16,664 bases of DNA from an uncultured bacterium (lineage in GTDB: Bacteria; Cyanobacteriota; Vampirovibrionia; Gastranaerophilales; Gastranaerophilaceae): positions 1 to 16,664 of the forward strand of contig CASGAK010000172.1 of NCBI GenBank assembly GCA_949299435.1, written 5' to 3'. Under the pieces are notes generated by a model. It saw only the letters and a program-made list of their open reading frames with translations. It did not search any database and was not told the DNA's origin. Every line of letters starts with the position of its first letter. The stretch's first letter is position 1. Both the position numbers and the translations under genes were made by a program. Shown here piece by piece: positions 7,397-14,386 of this stretch.

Positions 7397-9127
7397 TTAA
7401 TTTATTGGCTTATCACTTAACAGTTTTTTATCAGGTACAACATTAGCAGCTTGGCCAGTTGTTTTACCTTTTTTGTCTTTAGAATTTTTTGAATCTTTTG
7501 AATTATCTTTACCGTCTTTTGATTTATCATCACCCGTAGCAGCTGCTACCGGAGCCTTAATATTAGAAATTTCAAAATCATAAGTCACTGGTAAATTAGA
7601 CATAAATTCATCTACATTATCAGACTGCATTTCTAATTTTTGTAACTTCAAATCACTTTTTACCAAGTATTCTTTAACATTTTTGAAGAACAAATAGACA
7701 TCTTCTACAGTATTAGAACCACCTTGGATAGAAATATCACCGCCACCTTCAGCTTTAAAATATGTCAACCATAATTCAGGCGGCACAGCCTCACCAATTG
7801 CACTATATGACATTAACTTAATTCTGTTATTTTGAAGAACTTTATTAATTTCACTTTTAATATTAAATTTACCAGCAATTTGTTGTTGCTCTTTCAAATC
7901 AGCAATTTGTTTTTCTACCTGCTGTATATTTGCATTCAACTCATCTAACTCAGCCTGTTTCTGAGCCTGTAACTGAGGCAAGAGTAAAAATGCAATACCT
8001 ACAGGTATCAAAAGCACAGCACCCACCACTCCAGCTAAAATAGCTGCAACAGATGGAGTTACAGCGTATTCATTATCACCTATAGGAATTTTAACAACAT
8101 CTTCAACTACAACAGCTTCACCATCTGAAGATGCTAAAAAGTTAAATGCTAAAGGATAGTCTGAACTAGCTGCAACTGCAGCACCTACAGCCTGTATTGA
8201 AATTTTCAACACATTATCCTGCAACACATCTAAACTGGCAGGTAGAATTTCTTTTGCTTTAAACTTATTATTTTCTATATACTCAATTGAATATCCGACA
8301 TTTATCTTCTTAGCCAATAACTCTGCACTTACAGAATCCGTATCTGAAATTATGAAAAGATAATTTGCAGGATAACTCATTAAAGTAATTTGAGCTGATG
8401 AAGCTATAACATTATAAATTTCATCACCGTCATATGATTTAACAGCAATAGGTTCTTCATAGTAATCAACAATTTTCTTACCAGACATTGATATAATATT
8501 GTAACCGTTAGAGTTTATGGTAAGTAAATTCCAAGTTACACCTTCTTGCATTTGAGCATTAGCAAGCCCTGTATAATCCAAAGCTCTTAATGTAGATGCC
8601 AAAGACATCTCTACATCTACTAGATTAGCTCCCAATTCTATTAAAGCATTGCTGATATTTTCAATTACAAGCTGTTGGACAGCTGCATAAAATAATCTTC
8701 TGTTTTCTGTATTCCCAGAGCTTGAATCCATCCATTTTACAATAGGATCGTGACGCTTAAACACATAAGACTGCTCTACTTCTGATGTGATAGCACTAGT
8801 AATGGCTTCATCACCAAGCATAAGAGATAGTTCTATAGAGCCGAACAATACCGTAGGCAAATTTAATGTAACATTACATTTTGGCGAAATATTTAACTCC
8901 TCAAACATCTCACTTAAATCACGTTTAAACTCCTCTATATCAGAGATTTCTCTCAATGATTCATTGTATGCCAGTGGTCTGTATGTATAATTCTTAACAC
9001 TGTAATTCGCAATATCAACCACAATCATCTCAAGACCGACACCAGGAGTAACCGATATTGTAACATTGGGACGATTGCCCATTGTTAACATATTTAAAAA
9101 ATCTGAAACGCTATTTGCTGTACTCAT
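7397..9127 (-). CDS. PilM-PilN fusion (GspL-like architecture)
   Basis: A 576-residue protein that appears to join two pilus assembly proteins. Residues 1 to about 340 are cytosolic and look like a divergent actin-like PilM domain (for example VTLNLPTVLFGS near 86-97 and the LGANLVDVEMSLASTLRAL stretch near 165-183). A membrane helix covers about 358-384, a coiled coil about 386-418, and a PilN-like periplasmic domain about 425-522, with the typical PPELWLTYFKAEGGGDISIQG (449-469). The tail (about 530-576) is Lys/Asp/Ser-rich and low in complexity. Type II secretion GspL has the same PilM-TM-PilN order, but is usually about 400 residues. pilM and pilN are normally separate in type IV pilus loci. 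The PilO-like gene follows 20 bases downstream. Classical ATPase motifs are not obvious, so nucleotide binding is uncertain. ATG at 9127 has a distant AGGAAGAG. Confidence 0.75.
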   Translation of the reverse strand: MSTANSVSDFLNMLTMGNRPNVTISVTPGVGLEMIVVDIANYSVKNYTYRPLAYNESLREISDIEEFKRDLSEMFEELNISPKCNVTLNLPTVLFGSIELSLMLGDEAITSAITSEVEQSYVFKRHDPIVKWMDSSSGNTENRRLFYAAVQQLVIENISNALIELGANLVDVEMSLASTLRALDYTGLANAQMQEGVTWNLLTINSNGYNIISMSGKKIVDYYEEPIAVKSYDGDEIYNVIASSAQITLMSYPANYLFIISDTDSVSAELLAKKINVGYSIEYIENNKFKAKEILPASLDVLQDNVLKISIQAVGAAVAASSDYPLAFNFLASSDGEAVVVEDVVKIPIGDNEYAVTPSVAAILAGVVGAVLLIPVGIAFLLLPQLQAQKQAELDELNANIQQVEKQIADLKEQQQIAGKFNIKSEINKVLQNNRIKLMSYSAIGEAVPPELWLTYFKAEGGGDISIQGGSNTVEDVYLFFKNVKEYLVKSDLKLQKLEMQSDNVDEFMSNLPVTYDFEISNIKAPVAAATGDDKSKDGKDNSKDSKNSKDKKGKTTGQAANVVPDKKLLSDKPIN

Positions 9128-9170
9128 AATCTATAATTTTTCTCTTCCTATGTACTTAATTCTTATTTTT

Positions 9171-9200
9171 ATTATACAATATATTTTATAAATGTTGCAA
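9171..9200 (-). promoter_or_regulatory. Promoter of the PilM-PilN/PilO operon
   Basis: On the minus strand TTGCAA (9195-9200, 4 of 6), an 18-base spacer and a perfect TATAAT (9171-9176). Initiation near 9164 leaves a leader of about 37 bases. The -35 is a palindrome (TTGCAA), so it could also serve the divergent nadA side, but I see no good matching -10 there. Confidence 0.6.
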
Positions 9201-9224
9201 ATTTAACATAAATTTACACTATAT

Positions 9225-9229
9225 GGAGG
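9225..9229 (+). promoter_or_regulatory. Ribosome binding site deciding the nadA start
   Basis: GGAGG ends 11 bases before the ATG at 9241. An earlier in-frame ATG at 9223 overlaps this site, has no ribosome site of its own and would add six residues (MEDELY). The later ATG is therefore preferred. Confidence 0.65.
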
Positions 9230-9240
9230 ACGAGCTATAT

Positions 9241-10149
9241 ATGGATTACATAAAGGAAATAAAAAGGCTCCAAAAAGAAAAAAACGCAGTAATTTTAGCA
9301 CATTGCTATCAAAATATAGAAATAGATAACGTGGCTGATTATATTGGAGATTCTTTATATTTAAGTCAAATGGCGGCAAAGACCGATGCAGATATAATAA
9401 TTTTTGCAGGAGTTTATTTTATGGCACAAACAGCCAAAATACTTAACCCCACCAAGAAAGTTATTTTACCAAACATAAAAGCCGGCTGTGATATGGCAGA
9501 CATGATAAATTTGCAGCAACTGAGAGAATTTAAAAGTAAAAACCCCAATATTCCAACAGTATGTTATATAAACTCAACGGCAGAAGTAAAGTCCGAATGT
9601 GATATATGCTGCACAAGCTCAAATGCCGTAGAAATTGTAAAAAGTCTAAATGCAGAAAAAGTTCTATTTTTACCTGACAAAAATCTGGGCAAATGGGTCG
9701 AAAAACAGCTTGGCAATGTTGAAGTAATAACATATAACGGCTACTGCCCTATCCATAATCAGCTTAATCCTAAAGAAATAAAAGAAACTAAAATGCAATA
9801 TCCGAATGCACTTGTACTTGCTCACCCTGAATGTATAGAAGACTTTTTAAATCTTGCAGATTATGTAGGCAGTACAACCGGAATTATGAATTACGTAAAA
9901 AACAGTAATGAAAAAGAATTTATAGTTGCAACAGAAAAAGGTGTTCTTGACAGACTAAAACGGGATTACCCGAATAAAAAATTCTATGATATCTGCAATA
10001 CCCCCTCCATCTGCCAAAGTATGAAATTGAACAGCATTTTAGATATTTATAATGCTTTAAAAAATGAAACTCCAGAAATCACAGTAGATGCTAAAATTGC
10101 TGCAAAAGCACTCAATTGTATCGAAAGAATGCTTGAAGTGTCAAAATAA
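9241..10149 (+). CDS. nadA: Quinolinate synthase A
   Basis: Condenses iminoaspartate with dihydroxyacetone phosphate to quinolinate in de novo NAD synthesis, using an oxygen-sensitive 4Fe-4S cluster. The 302 residues match the family's usual size of about 300. Seen are the N-terminal KNAVILAHCYQ (14-24), AGCDMADM (81-88, cluster Cys C83), GYCPIH (167-172, C169), LAHPEC (193-198) and the C-terminal C258 in the NTPSICQSMK segment. These three Cys fit the cluster ligands known in Thermotoga NadA. The usual partners nadB and nadC are not in the window, so the pathway must be completed elsewhere. The start at 9241 is chosen over 9223 because of the GGAGG site. An rRNA methyltransferase gene follows after 12 bases. 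Confidence 0.96.
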   Translation: MDYIKEIKRLQKEKNAVILAHCYQNIEIDNVADYIGDSLYLSQMAAKTDADIIIFAGVYFMAQTAKILNPTKKVILPNIKAGCDMADMINLQQLREFKSKNPNIPTVCYINSTAEVKSECDICCTSSNAVEIVKSLNAEKVLFLPDKNLGKWVEKQLGNVEVITYNGYCPIHNQLNPKEIKETKMQYPNALVLAHPECIEDFLNLADYVGSTTGIMNYVKNSNEKEFIVATEKGVLDRLKRDYPNKKFYDICNTPSICQSMKLNSILDIYNALKNETPEITVDAKIAAKALNCIERMLEVSK

Positions 10150-10161
10150 AAGGGAATACAA

Positions 10162-10905
10162 ATGGACGATATAATTTTTGGTAAAAACGCGATAATAGAG
10201 GCTTTGATTAGCGGAGAAAGAGAAATCAATAAGATTTTAATTTCAAAAAATATTCATTCTGATACTAAAATTAATAAAATTAAAGAACTCGCTTTAAAAA
10301 AGGGGATTATTTTTCAATTCGTAGCAAAAGAAAAATTCTTGCCCTATGCGGAATTTAATCACCAAGGAATCATCGCTCAAATTTCACCTTTAAAATACAC
10401 TGATTTAGAAGAATTTTTAGAGAAAAAACATGAAAACTCATCTTTAGTAATTCTTGATGGCATTGAGGATCCGCACAATTTTGGGGCAATAATACGCTCT
10501 TGTGTTTGTGCAGGAGTTGACGGAATAATAATTCCCTCAAGAAGAAATGTACAGGTCAATTCTATCGTTGAAAAAACCAGTGCGGGTGCTATAAATCATA
10601 TTCCTATAATAAAAGTAAATAGCCTTGTTAACGCTGTAAAAGAATTACAAGAAAACAACTGGTGGGTAATTGCAACTGATGCTTCAGCAAACGATAATTA
10701 TTACGATATCAAATATAACGATATGAACTTTGCTTTAATAATGGGAGCTGAGCATGCAGGAGTTTCTAAATCACTTTTGAAAATGTCGGATTTTACAGTC
10801 AAAATTCCCATGCAAAATAACTTTAACTCACTTAACGTATCCAATGCAACTTGCGTAATTATATTTGAAGCACTCAGACAAAAGTTAAGCAACGTAAAAA
10901 AATAG
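10162..10905 (+). CDS. rlmB: TrmH/SpoU-family rRNA 2'-O-methyltransferase, RlmB-like
   Basis: Transfers a methyl group from SAM to a ribose 2'-OH; the RlmB subgroup acts on a guanosine in domain V of 23S rRNA (G2251 in E. coli). The 247 residues match that family. An N-terminal RNA-binding (L30e-like) substrate domain covers about 1-75, beginning IIFGKNAIIEAL. The knotted SPOUT domain then shows motif 1 with N107 and R112 in DPHNFGAIIRS, motif 2 LIMGAEHAGVSK (192-203) and motif 3 SLNVSNATCV (223-232). AAGGGA lies six bases before the ATG, and the gene follows nadA by 12 bases, so they share a transcript. The exact RNA target is inferred; a tRNA or other rRNA site is possible within this superfamily. 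Confidence 0.88.
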   Translation: MDDIIFGKNAIIEALISGEREINKILISKNIHSDTKINKIKELALKKGIIFQFVAKEKFLPYAEFNHQGIIAQISPLKYTDLEEFLEKKHENSSLVILDGIEDPHNFGAIIRSCVCAGVDGIIIPSRRNVQVNSIVEKTSAGAINHIPIIKVNSLVNAVKELQENNWWVIATDASANDNYYDIKYNDMNFALIMGAEHAGVSKSLLKMSDFTVKIPMQNNFNSLNVSNATCVIIFEALRQKLSNVKK

Positions 10906-10925
10906 TTATATTATCAAAATCATAT

Positions 10926-10931
10926 TATAAT
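10926..10931 (+). promoter_or_regulatory. Likely -10 element of an rpoD promoter
   Basis: A perfect TATAAT lies 30 bases before the rpoD ATG in the 55-base gap after rlmB. The best -35 at 17-base spacing is TAGTTA (10903-10908), only 3 of 6 and overlapping the end of rlmB. rpoD may be transcribed both from here and from readthrough of nadA-rlmB. Confidence 0.4.
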
Positions 10932-10960
10932 AGATTTGAAAATGGAGAGCTTTATAATTT

Positions 10961-11962
10961 ATGAAAAAAGAAATAGAAAAACTTGGATTAATTTCAGAAG
11001 ATATATCAGATGAAGATGTAAATTTTCATGAAATGGAACCTCTTGATGAGGAAGATGAAATTATAAATTCCGTAGAAGACCCAAAAGTCCAAGAAAGTCT
11101 TTCATCAGTCAATTCAGATGACAGTGTAAAAATTTATTTACAACAAATAGGTAAAATCCCACTTTTATCATCAGAGCAAGAACTGGAACTTGCTAAAAAG
11201 ATTTATGAAACTCAAGATGAATTTTCCAAAAATGTATTAGTAAATGCCAACTTACGTCTTGTCGTAAGCATAGCTAAAAAATATATAGGACGCGGGCTTT
11301 CGTTTCTTGATTTAATTCAAGAGGGGAATTTAGGACTTATGAAAGCTGCGGGAAGATTTGATTATACAAAGGGTTATAAATTTTCAACCTATGCAACTTG
11401 GTGGATTCAACAGTCTATCACGCGTGCTATCGCTGATAAAGCAAGAATTATAAGACTTCCGATACATATGATAGAATCTTTAGGAAAAATCCGACGTGCG
11501 ACAATTGATTTAACAACCGAATTAGGTCATACTCCAACAAAACAGGAAATTGCCTACAGATTAGGAGTGTCTGTAAATAAATTGACCTCAATTATAAAAT
11601 CAGCCCAAAGCACTATCAGTATGGAAACTCCAGCTAACAGTTCCGAAGATAGTTCTAAAATCGCAGACTTTATCGTAGACGATTCTACAATTACTCCTGA
11701 CAGCAGAGTCTCTCAAGAAAACCTCTTTGAAGATATCAGAAAAATGCTTAACCAACTAAGTCCTAAAGAGCGTGATGTCCTTATTTTAAGATACGGACTG
11801 GATAACAGCGGAACTAAAAAGACTCTTGATGAAATAGGGACTCAATACGGTGTATCAAGAGAAAGAATTAGACAAATCGAAAATCGTGCTATCGCAAAAC
11901 TTAAAAAGCTGTGCAAAAACAAACATTTGACAGTTGGTCTAAAAAATTACTTCGGTGAATAG
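10961..11962 (+). CDS. rpoD: RNA polymerase sigma factor RpoD/SigA type
   Basis: Directs core RNA polymerase to -10/-35 promoters; the TATAAT and TTGACA-like promoters in this window fit it. The 333 residues include region 1.2 (about 54-86, DSVKIYLQQIGKIPLLS), region 2 (about 92-162, with DLIQEGNLGLMKAAGRFDY and YKFSTYATWWIQQSITRAIA), region 3 (about 172-247) and region 4 with its helix-turn-helix (TLDEIGTQYGVSRERIRQIE, 288-307). Region 1.1 is replaced by a short acidic N-terminus (residues 1-50), so the protein is shorter than E. coli RpoD and close to cyanobacterial group 1/2 factors. It is probably the primary sigma factor, but a group 2 paralogue cannot be excluded. A GGAG lies about 13 bases before ATG 10961, an unusually long spacing. 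Confidence 0.92.
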   Translation: MKKEIEKLGLISEDISDEDVNFHEMEPLDEEDEIINSVEDPKVQESLSSVNSDDSVKIYLQQIGKIPLLSSEQELELAKKIYETQDEFSKNVLVNANLRLVVSIAKKYIGRGLSFLDLIQEGNLGLMKAAGRFDYTKGYKFSTYATWWIQQSITRAIADKARIIRLPIHMIESLGKIRRATIDLTTELGHTPTKQEIAYRLGVSVNKLTSIIKSAQSTISMETPANSSEDSSKIADFIVDDSTITPDSRVSQENLFEDIRKMLNQLSPKERDVLILRYGLDNSGTKKTLDEIGTQYGVSRERIRQIENRAIAKLKKLCKNKHLTVGLKNYFGE

Positions 11963-12021
11963 CATTCTTCGTATGCTTTCATCTTTAGGTAATGCCGGCA
12001 TTAGCACTTTTGTAATTAACA

Positions 12022-12058
12022 ACAACTAGGGTACGTTAAAATAACGCACCCTAGTTGT
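12022..12058. terminator. Strong hairpin between convergent rpoD and prepilin-like genes
   Basis: Arms ACAACTAGGGT (12022-12032) and ACCCTAGTTGT (12048-12058) pair perfectly over 11 bases. After one A-C mismatch the stem continues as CGTTA/TAACG around an AAA loop, 16 pairs in all. It lies between two converging genes, where a shared terminator is expected. The following T-runs are weak on both strands, so it may work as a bidirectional or RNA-stabilising hairpin. Confidence 0.6.
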
Positions 12059-12103
12059 ACTTTAGGCAAAATAAAAATGCCATTAATTTGAGCAATTTTT
12101 ATT

Positions 12104-12913
12104 CTACAATTTATAAGGATAATCGTCTTTAAATTCCCAATTGTCCATCTCTAAAAGTCGACTACAATAATGAGGAGCATCTTTGCATTTTTGCCAAGCC
12201 ATATCTCTTGTTGTAATTGTTTCTCCTCCATATGTACAAAACGCTTTATTTTCATCTCCACAGAATCTTAGCCTTTGACTTGAATCTGTACAAATCAAAA
12301 AAGTATATTCATCTCTACCTGAAATATTAGGCTTTGTATCACCATTAATATCAAATTTAATATCTAAACAATTACCGTTATGAAATGTTATTTTTGAACC
12401 ATCTACTAAATAAACACTTGTCTTAGTGGGATCTGATATTATATTTCCATCTTCATCAACTTCCGCATTTTTACCGTCTATAATATTTGTATATTTAAAA
12501 TACGGAGCTAAATAAGAAGTGAAAAATTTCTTTGTAATTTGACCGTTTGCATCATAATCAATATTACCTTCTTCGTCCCTTTGTTCCCAGCCATCACGCA
12601 CCCATTCTGTCATTTCACCATTGTTCAGTTCTGACATCATAATTGCCTGTCGCATAATCGAATTAAACTTTTTTAACCTTGACGATGTTTCCACTTTTTT
12701 ACTGTTACCTATGACAACAGGTAATGTCATCGCTGCAACAATTCCGATTATGCCTAAAGTTATCAACACTTCTGCCATTGTGAATGCACATTTTTTGCCG
12801 TTTTGAACACCTCTAAAAATTCTTTCTTCTTTTGGAGTGTCAGCACTATGTACACAACTGTTTACTCCCGCTAAAATTAATAAATTAAGTTTTTTCATAA
12901 CACCAACTTTCAT
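12104..12913 (-). CDS. Type IV prepilin-like protein (pseudopilin)
   Basis: A 269-residue protein with a class III (prepilin peptidase) signal. After a long leader, AFTMAEVLITLGIIG begins at A43. Cleavage is expected between A43 and F44, giving E at +5 and a hydrophobic helix to about residue 68. The mature globular part has six Cys (182, 208, 218, 226, 243, 250), probably for disulfides, and DINGD (188-192), a possible calcium-binding loop as in type II secretion pseudopilins. This organisation is typical of the many prepilin-like proteins I associate with Gastranaerophilales; the role of these proteins is unclear. ATG 12913 lies about 14 bases from the predicted transcript start and lacks a ribosome site. 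ATG 12898 (MKKLNLLIL) is an alternative. It is transcribed from a consensus promoter and converges on rpoD. Confidence 0.85.
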   Translation of the reverse strand: MKVGVMKKLNLLILAGVNSCVHSADTPKEERIFRGVQNGKKCAFTMAEVLITLGIIGIVAAMTLPVVIGNSKKVETSSRLKKFNSIMRQAIMMSELNNGEMTEWVRDGWEQRDEEGNIDYDANGQITKKFFTSYLAPYFKYTNIIDGKNAEVDEDGNIISDPTKTSVYLVDGSKITFHNGNCLDIKFDINGDTKPNISGRDEYTFLICTDSSQRLRFCGDENKAFCTYGGETITTRDMAWQKCKDAPHYCSRLLEMDNWEFKDDYPYKL

Positions 12914-12933
12914 AATATTAAATTAATACGTTT

Positions 12934-12963
12934 ATTATAAACTTATTAATTTATTTTTGTCAA
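12934..12963 (-). promoter_or_regulatory. Consensus sigma-70 promoter of the prepilin-like gene
   Basis: On the minus strand, TTGACA (12958-12963) and TATAAT (12934-12939), both perfect, are separated by 18 bases. It is the best promoter match in the window. Initiation near 12927 leaves only about 14 bases before ATG 12913, or about 29 before ATG 12898. Confidence 0.8.
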
Positions 12964-12977
12964 TGTCATTAAACGGA

Positions 12978-12995
12978 TTTGTTGAAAATAACAAA
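12978..12995. promoter_or_regulatory. Inverted repeat, candidate operator between prepilin and HTH genes
   Basis: TTTGTT (12978-12983), six bases, then AACAAA (12990-12995) form perfect inverted half-sites. They lie about 15 bases upstream of the prepilin -35 and about 20 bases before the ATG of the divergent HTH-like gene. The symmetry and place fit a dimeric regulator's site, possibly bound by the HTH product; this is inference. AT-rich six-base arms can arise by chance. Confidence 0.3.
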
Positions 12996-13015
12996 CTATA
13001 TGCCATCATGAACTT

Positions 13016-13219
13016 ATGAGGATAATTACAGAAGTAAAAGAAATACTTTACCAAAAAGGACTTAGTTTAAAATACGTTGCAGAAGAACTGTCTAAGAAAT
13101 TAAACAAGCCTTACTCTTTGGCAAACCTTTCTAACAAACTCAGGAATGAGACAATAACTTATCGTGAAATGAAATTAATAGCAGAAATAATACACTGTAA
13201 TCTTGAACTTACTAACTAA
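13016..13219 (+). CDS. Small HTH-like (Xre/Cro-type?) protein, 67 residues
   Basis: A 67-residue, basic, all-helical protein. The pattern is EVKEILYQKGLSLKYVAEEL (about 6-25), then PYSLANLSNKLRNETITYRE (about 32-51) and a final helix KLIAEIIHCNLEL. The spacing of helices, with a candidate recognition helix at SLANLSNKLRN, resembles small Cro/CI-like DNA-binding folds, but I cannot name the family. It lies divergent from the prepilin gene and is followed directly by a strong terminator that begins inside its stop codon, so it is a self-contained transcription unit. No ribosome site precedes ATG 13016, and an in-frame stop at 12989-12991 bounds the start region. A DNA-binding role is inferred. 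Confidence 0.6.
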   Translation: MRIITEVKEILYQKGLSLKYVAEELSKKLNKPYSLANLSNKLRNETITYREMKLIAEIIHCNLELTN

Positions 13220-13249
13220 AAAGAGCCTTAAAGATTTAAGGCTCTTTTT
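13218..13249. terminator. Bidirectional intrinsic terminator
   Basis: A perfect inverted repeat: AAAAAGAGCCTTAAA (13218-13232), two bases, TTTAAGGCTCTTTTT (13235-13249). The GC core AGAGCC/GGCTCT is flanked by A and T runs, so it works in both directions. It ends the HTH-like gene on the plus strand and the S1 gene (stop at 13269) on the minus strand. Confidence 0.9.
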
Positions 13250-13268
13250 ATATTTTATAAATATTATT

Positions 13269-14345
13269 TTATTCAGCGTCTTTATTGATATCTTTTATAC
13301 TCAAAGCAATTCTGTGTTCTTGCGGAGTGAATTTTTTAATCAACACTTCTACACTGTCACCTACTTTGAATCTGTTGAATGGATTTACATTTTCTTCAGC
13401 CATTTCTGATACAGGTAATAATGCTTCAACTCCTGGGAAGATGTTTATGAAAGCACCAAAACCTGTCACTTTATTTACAGTACCTGTAATCACTTGACCT
13501 TCTTCAAATTGACCTTCAATTTGTTGCCATGGATCTTCACCCATTCTTTTTAGTGACAATGAAATTCTTTTTAGCTCACTATCTATTTTGATAATTTTAA
13601 CTTCAATAGTTTCACCTAAAGAAATTACATCTGACGGGTGTTTAATTCTAGACCAAGAAATTTCTGAAATCGGTAAAAGACCATCAATTCCGTTGATATC
13701 AACAAAAGCACCAAAATCAGCAATTCTTACAACTTCACCTTTTACAATTTGATCTTCTTCTAAAGTTGATAAAATATTATCCACCACTTGATCGCGTTGC
13801 TCAGCTACTGCTAATCTTTGAGATAAGATAAGTTTATTTTTCTTAGGATCAGCCTCTAATACTTTAACTTCAATTTTTGTATCGATAAGACCGTCAAATG
13901 GAGTACCAGTTCTTAATTGAGAAGAAGGAATGAAACCTTTCAAATCAGCTACGTCAACTAATACACCGCCTTTTACTATTGATATAACTTTTGCTAAAAT
14001 TGTATCACCTTGAATTTTTGCATCATTCAATTGAGCCCATGCTTGAGCAAATGCTAAACGTTTTAGAGATAATAGCATTCCTTCATCATCATTTTCTTCT
14101 TTTAGTACATAAAATTCTTTTACATCACCGATGTCTACGGTTTCAGCACCTTCTGCTGATGGAATTTCTTTTAAAGGTAAAAATGCTTCTGTTTTAGCTC
14201 CGCGAACACTTACTAAATAACCTTCTTGTTCTTTTTTAATAACTGTTCCTTCTACAATATCCGCTACTGCATTGCTTTTAGCGAATGATTCTTCCAATAA
14301 TTTCTCAAATTCGTCCATACTTGTTTTTTCTAATGTTGCTGTCAT
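13269..14345 (-). CDS. rpsA: 30S ribosomal protein S1, four S1 domains
   Basis: Binds mRNA at the ribosome through repeated OB-fold S1 domains. The 358 residues contain four of them, at about 28-97, 112-178, 197-267 and 283-352. The last two are the most typical (VVRIADFGAFVDINGIDGLL near 205-224 and VNKVTGFGAFINIFPGVEAL near 290-309). E. coli S1 has six domains, while cyanobacterial and Gram-positive forms have three or four, so the length is normal for such lineages. AAAGGA lies ten bases before ATG 14345. ispH ends 41 bases upstream on the same strand with no terminator between, so they are likely co-transcribed. In some Clostridia and relatives IspH and S1 are fused into one protein, which supports a lasting association. 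Confidence 0.92.
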   Translation of the reverse strand: MTATLEKTSMDEFEKLLEESFAKSNAVADIVEGTVIKKEQEGYLVSVRGAKTEAFLPLKEIPSAEGAETVDIGDVKEFYVLKEENDDEGMLLSLKRLAFAQAWAQLNDAKIQGDTILAKVISIVKGGVLVDVADLKGFIPSSQLRTGTPFDGLIDTKIEVKVLEADPKKNKLILSQRLAVAEQRDQVVDNILSTLEEDQIVKGEVVRIADFGAFVDINGIDGLLPISEISWSRIKHPSDVISLGETIEVKIIKIDSELKRISLSLKRMGEDPWQQIEGQFEEGQVITGTVNKVTGFGAFINIFPGVEALLPVSEMAEENVNPFNRFKVGDSVEVLIKKFTPQEHRIALSIKDINKDAE

Positions 14346-14386
14346 TTTTTATTTTTCCTTTCATTTATATAATTTGTTTTTATTAT

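Noticed and set aside
9223..9240. Earlier in-frame ATG for nadA giving six more residues
   Set aside because: It overlaps the GGAGG that serves the ATG at 9241, has no ribosome site itself, and NadA proteins normally begin shortly before the KNAVILAHxYQ motif.
13203..13409. 68-codon plus-strand frame running through the terminator into rpsA antisense
   Set aside because: It reads through a perfect terminator hairpin and is antisense to conserved S1 codons; not a credible gene.
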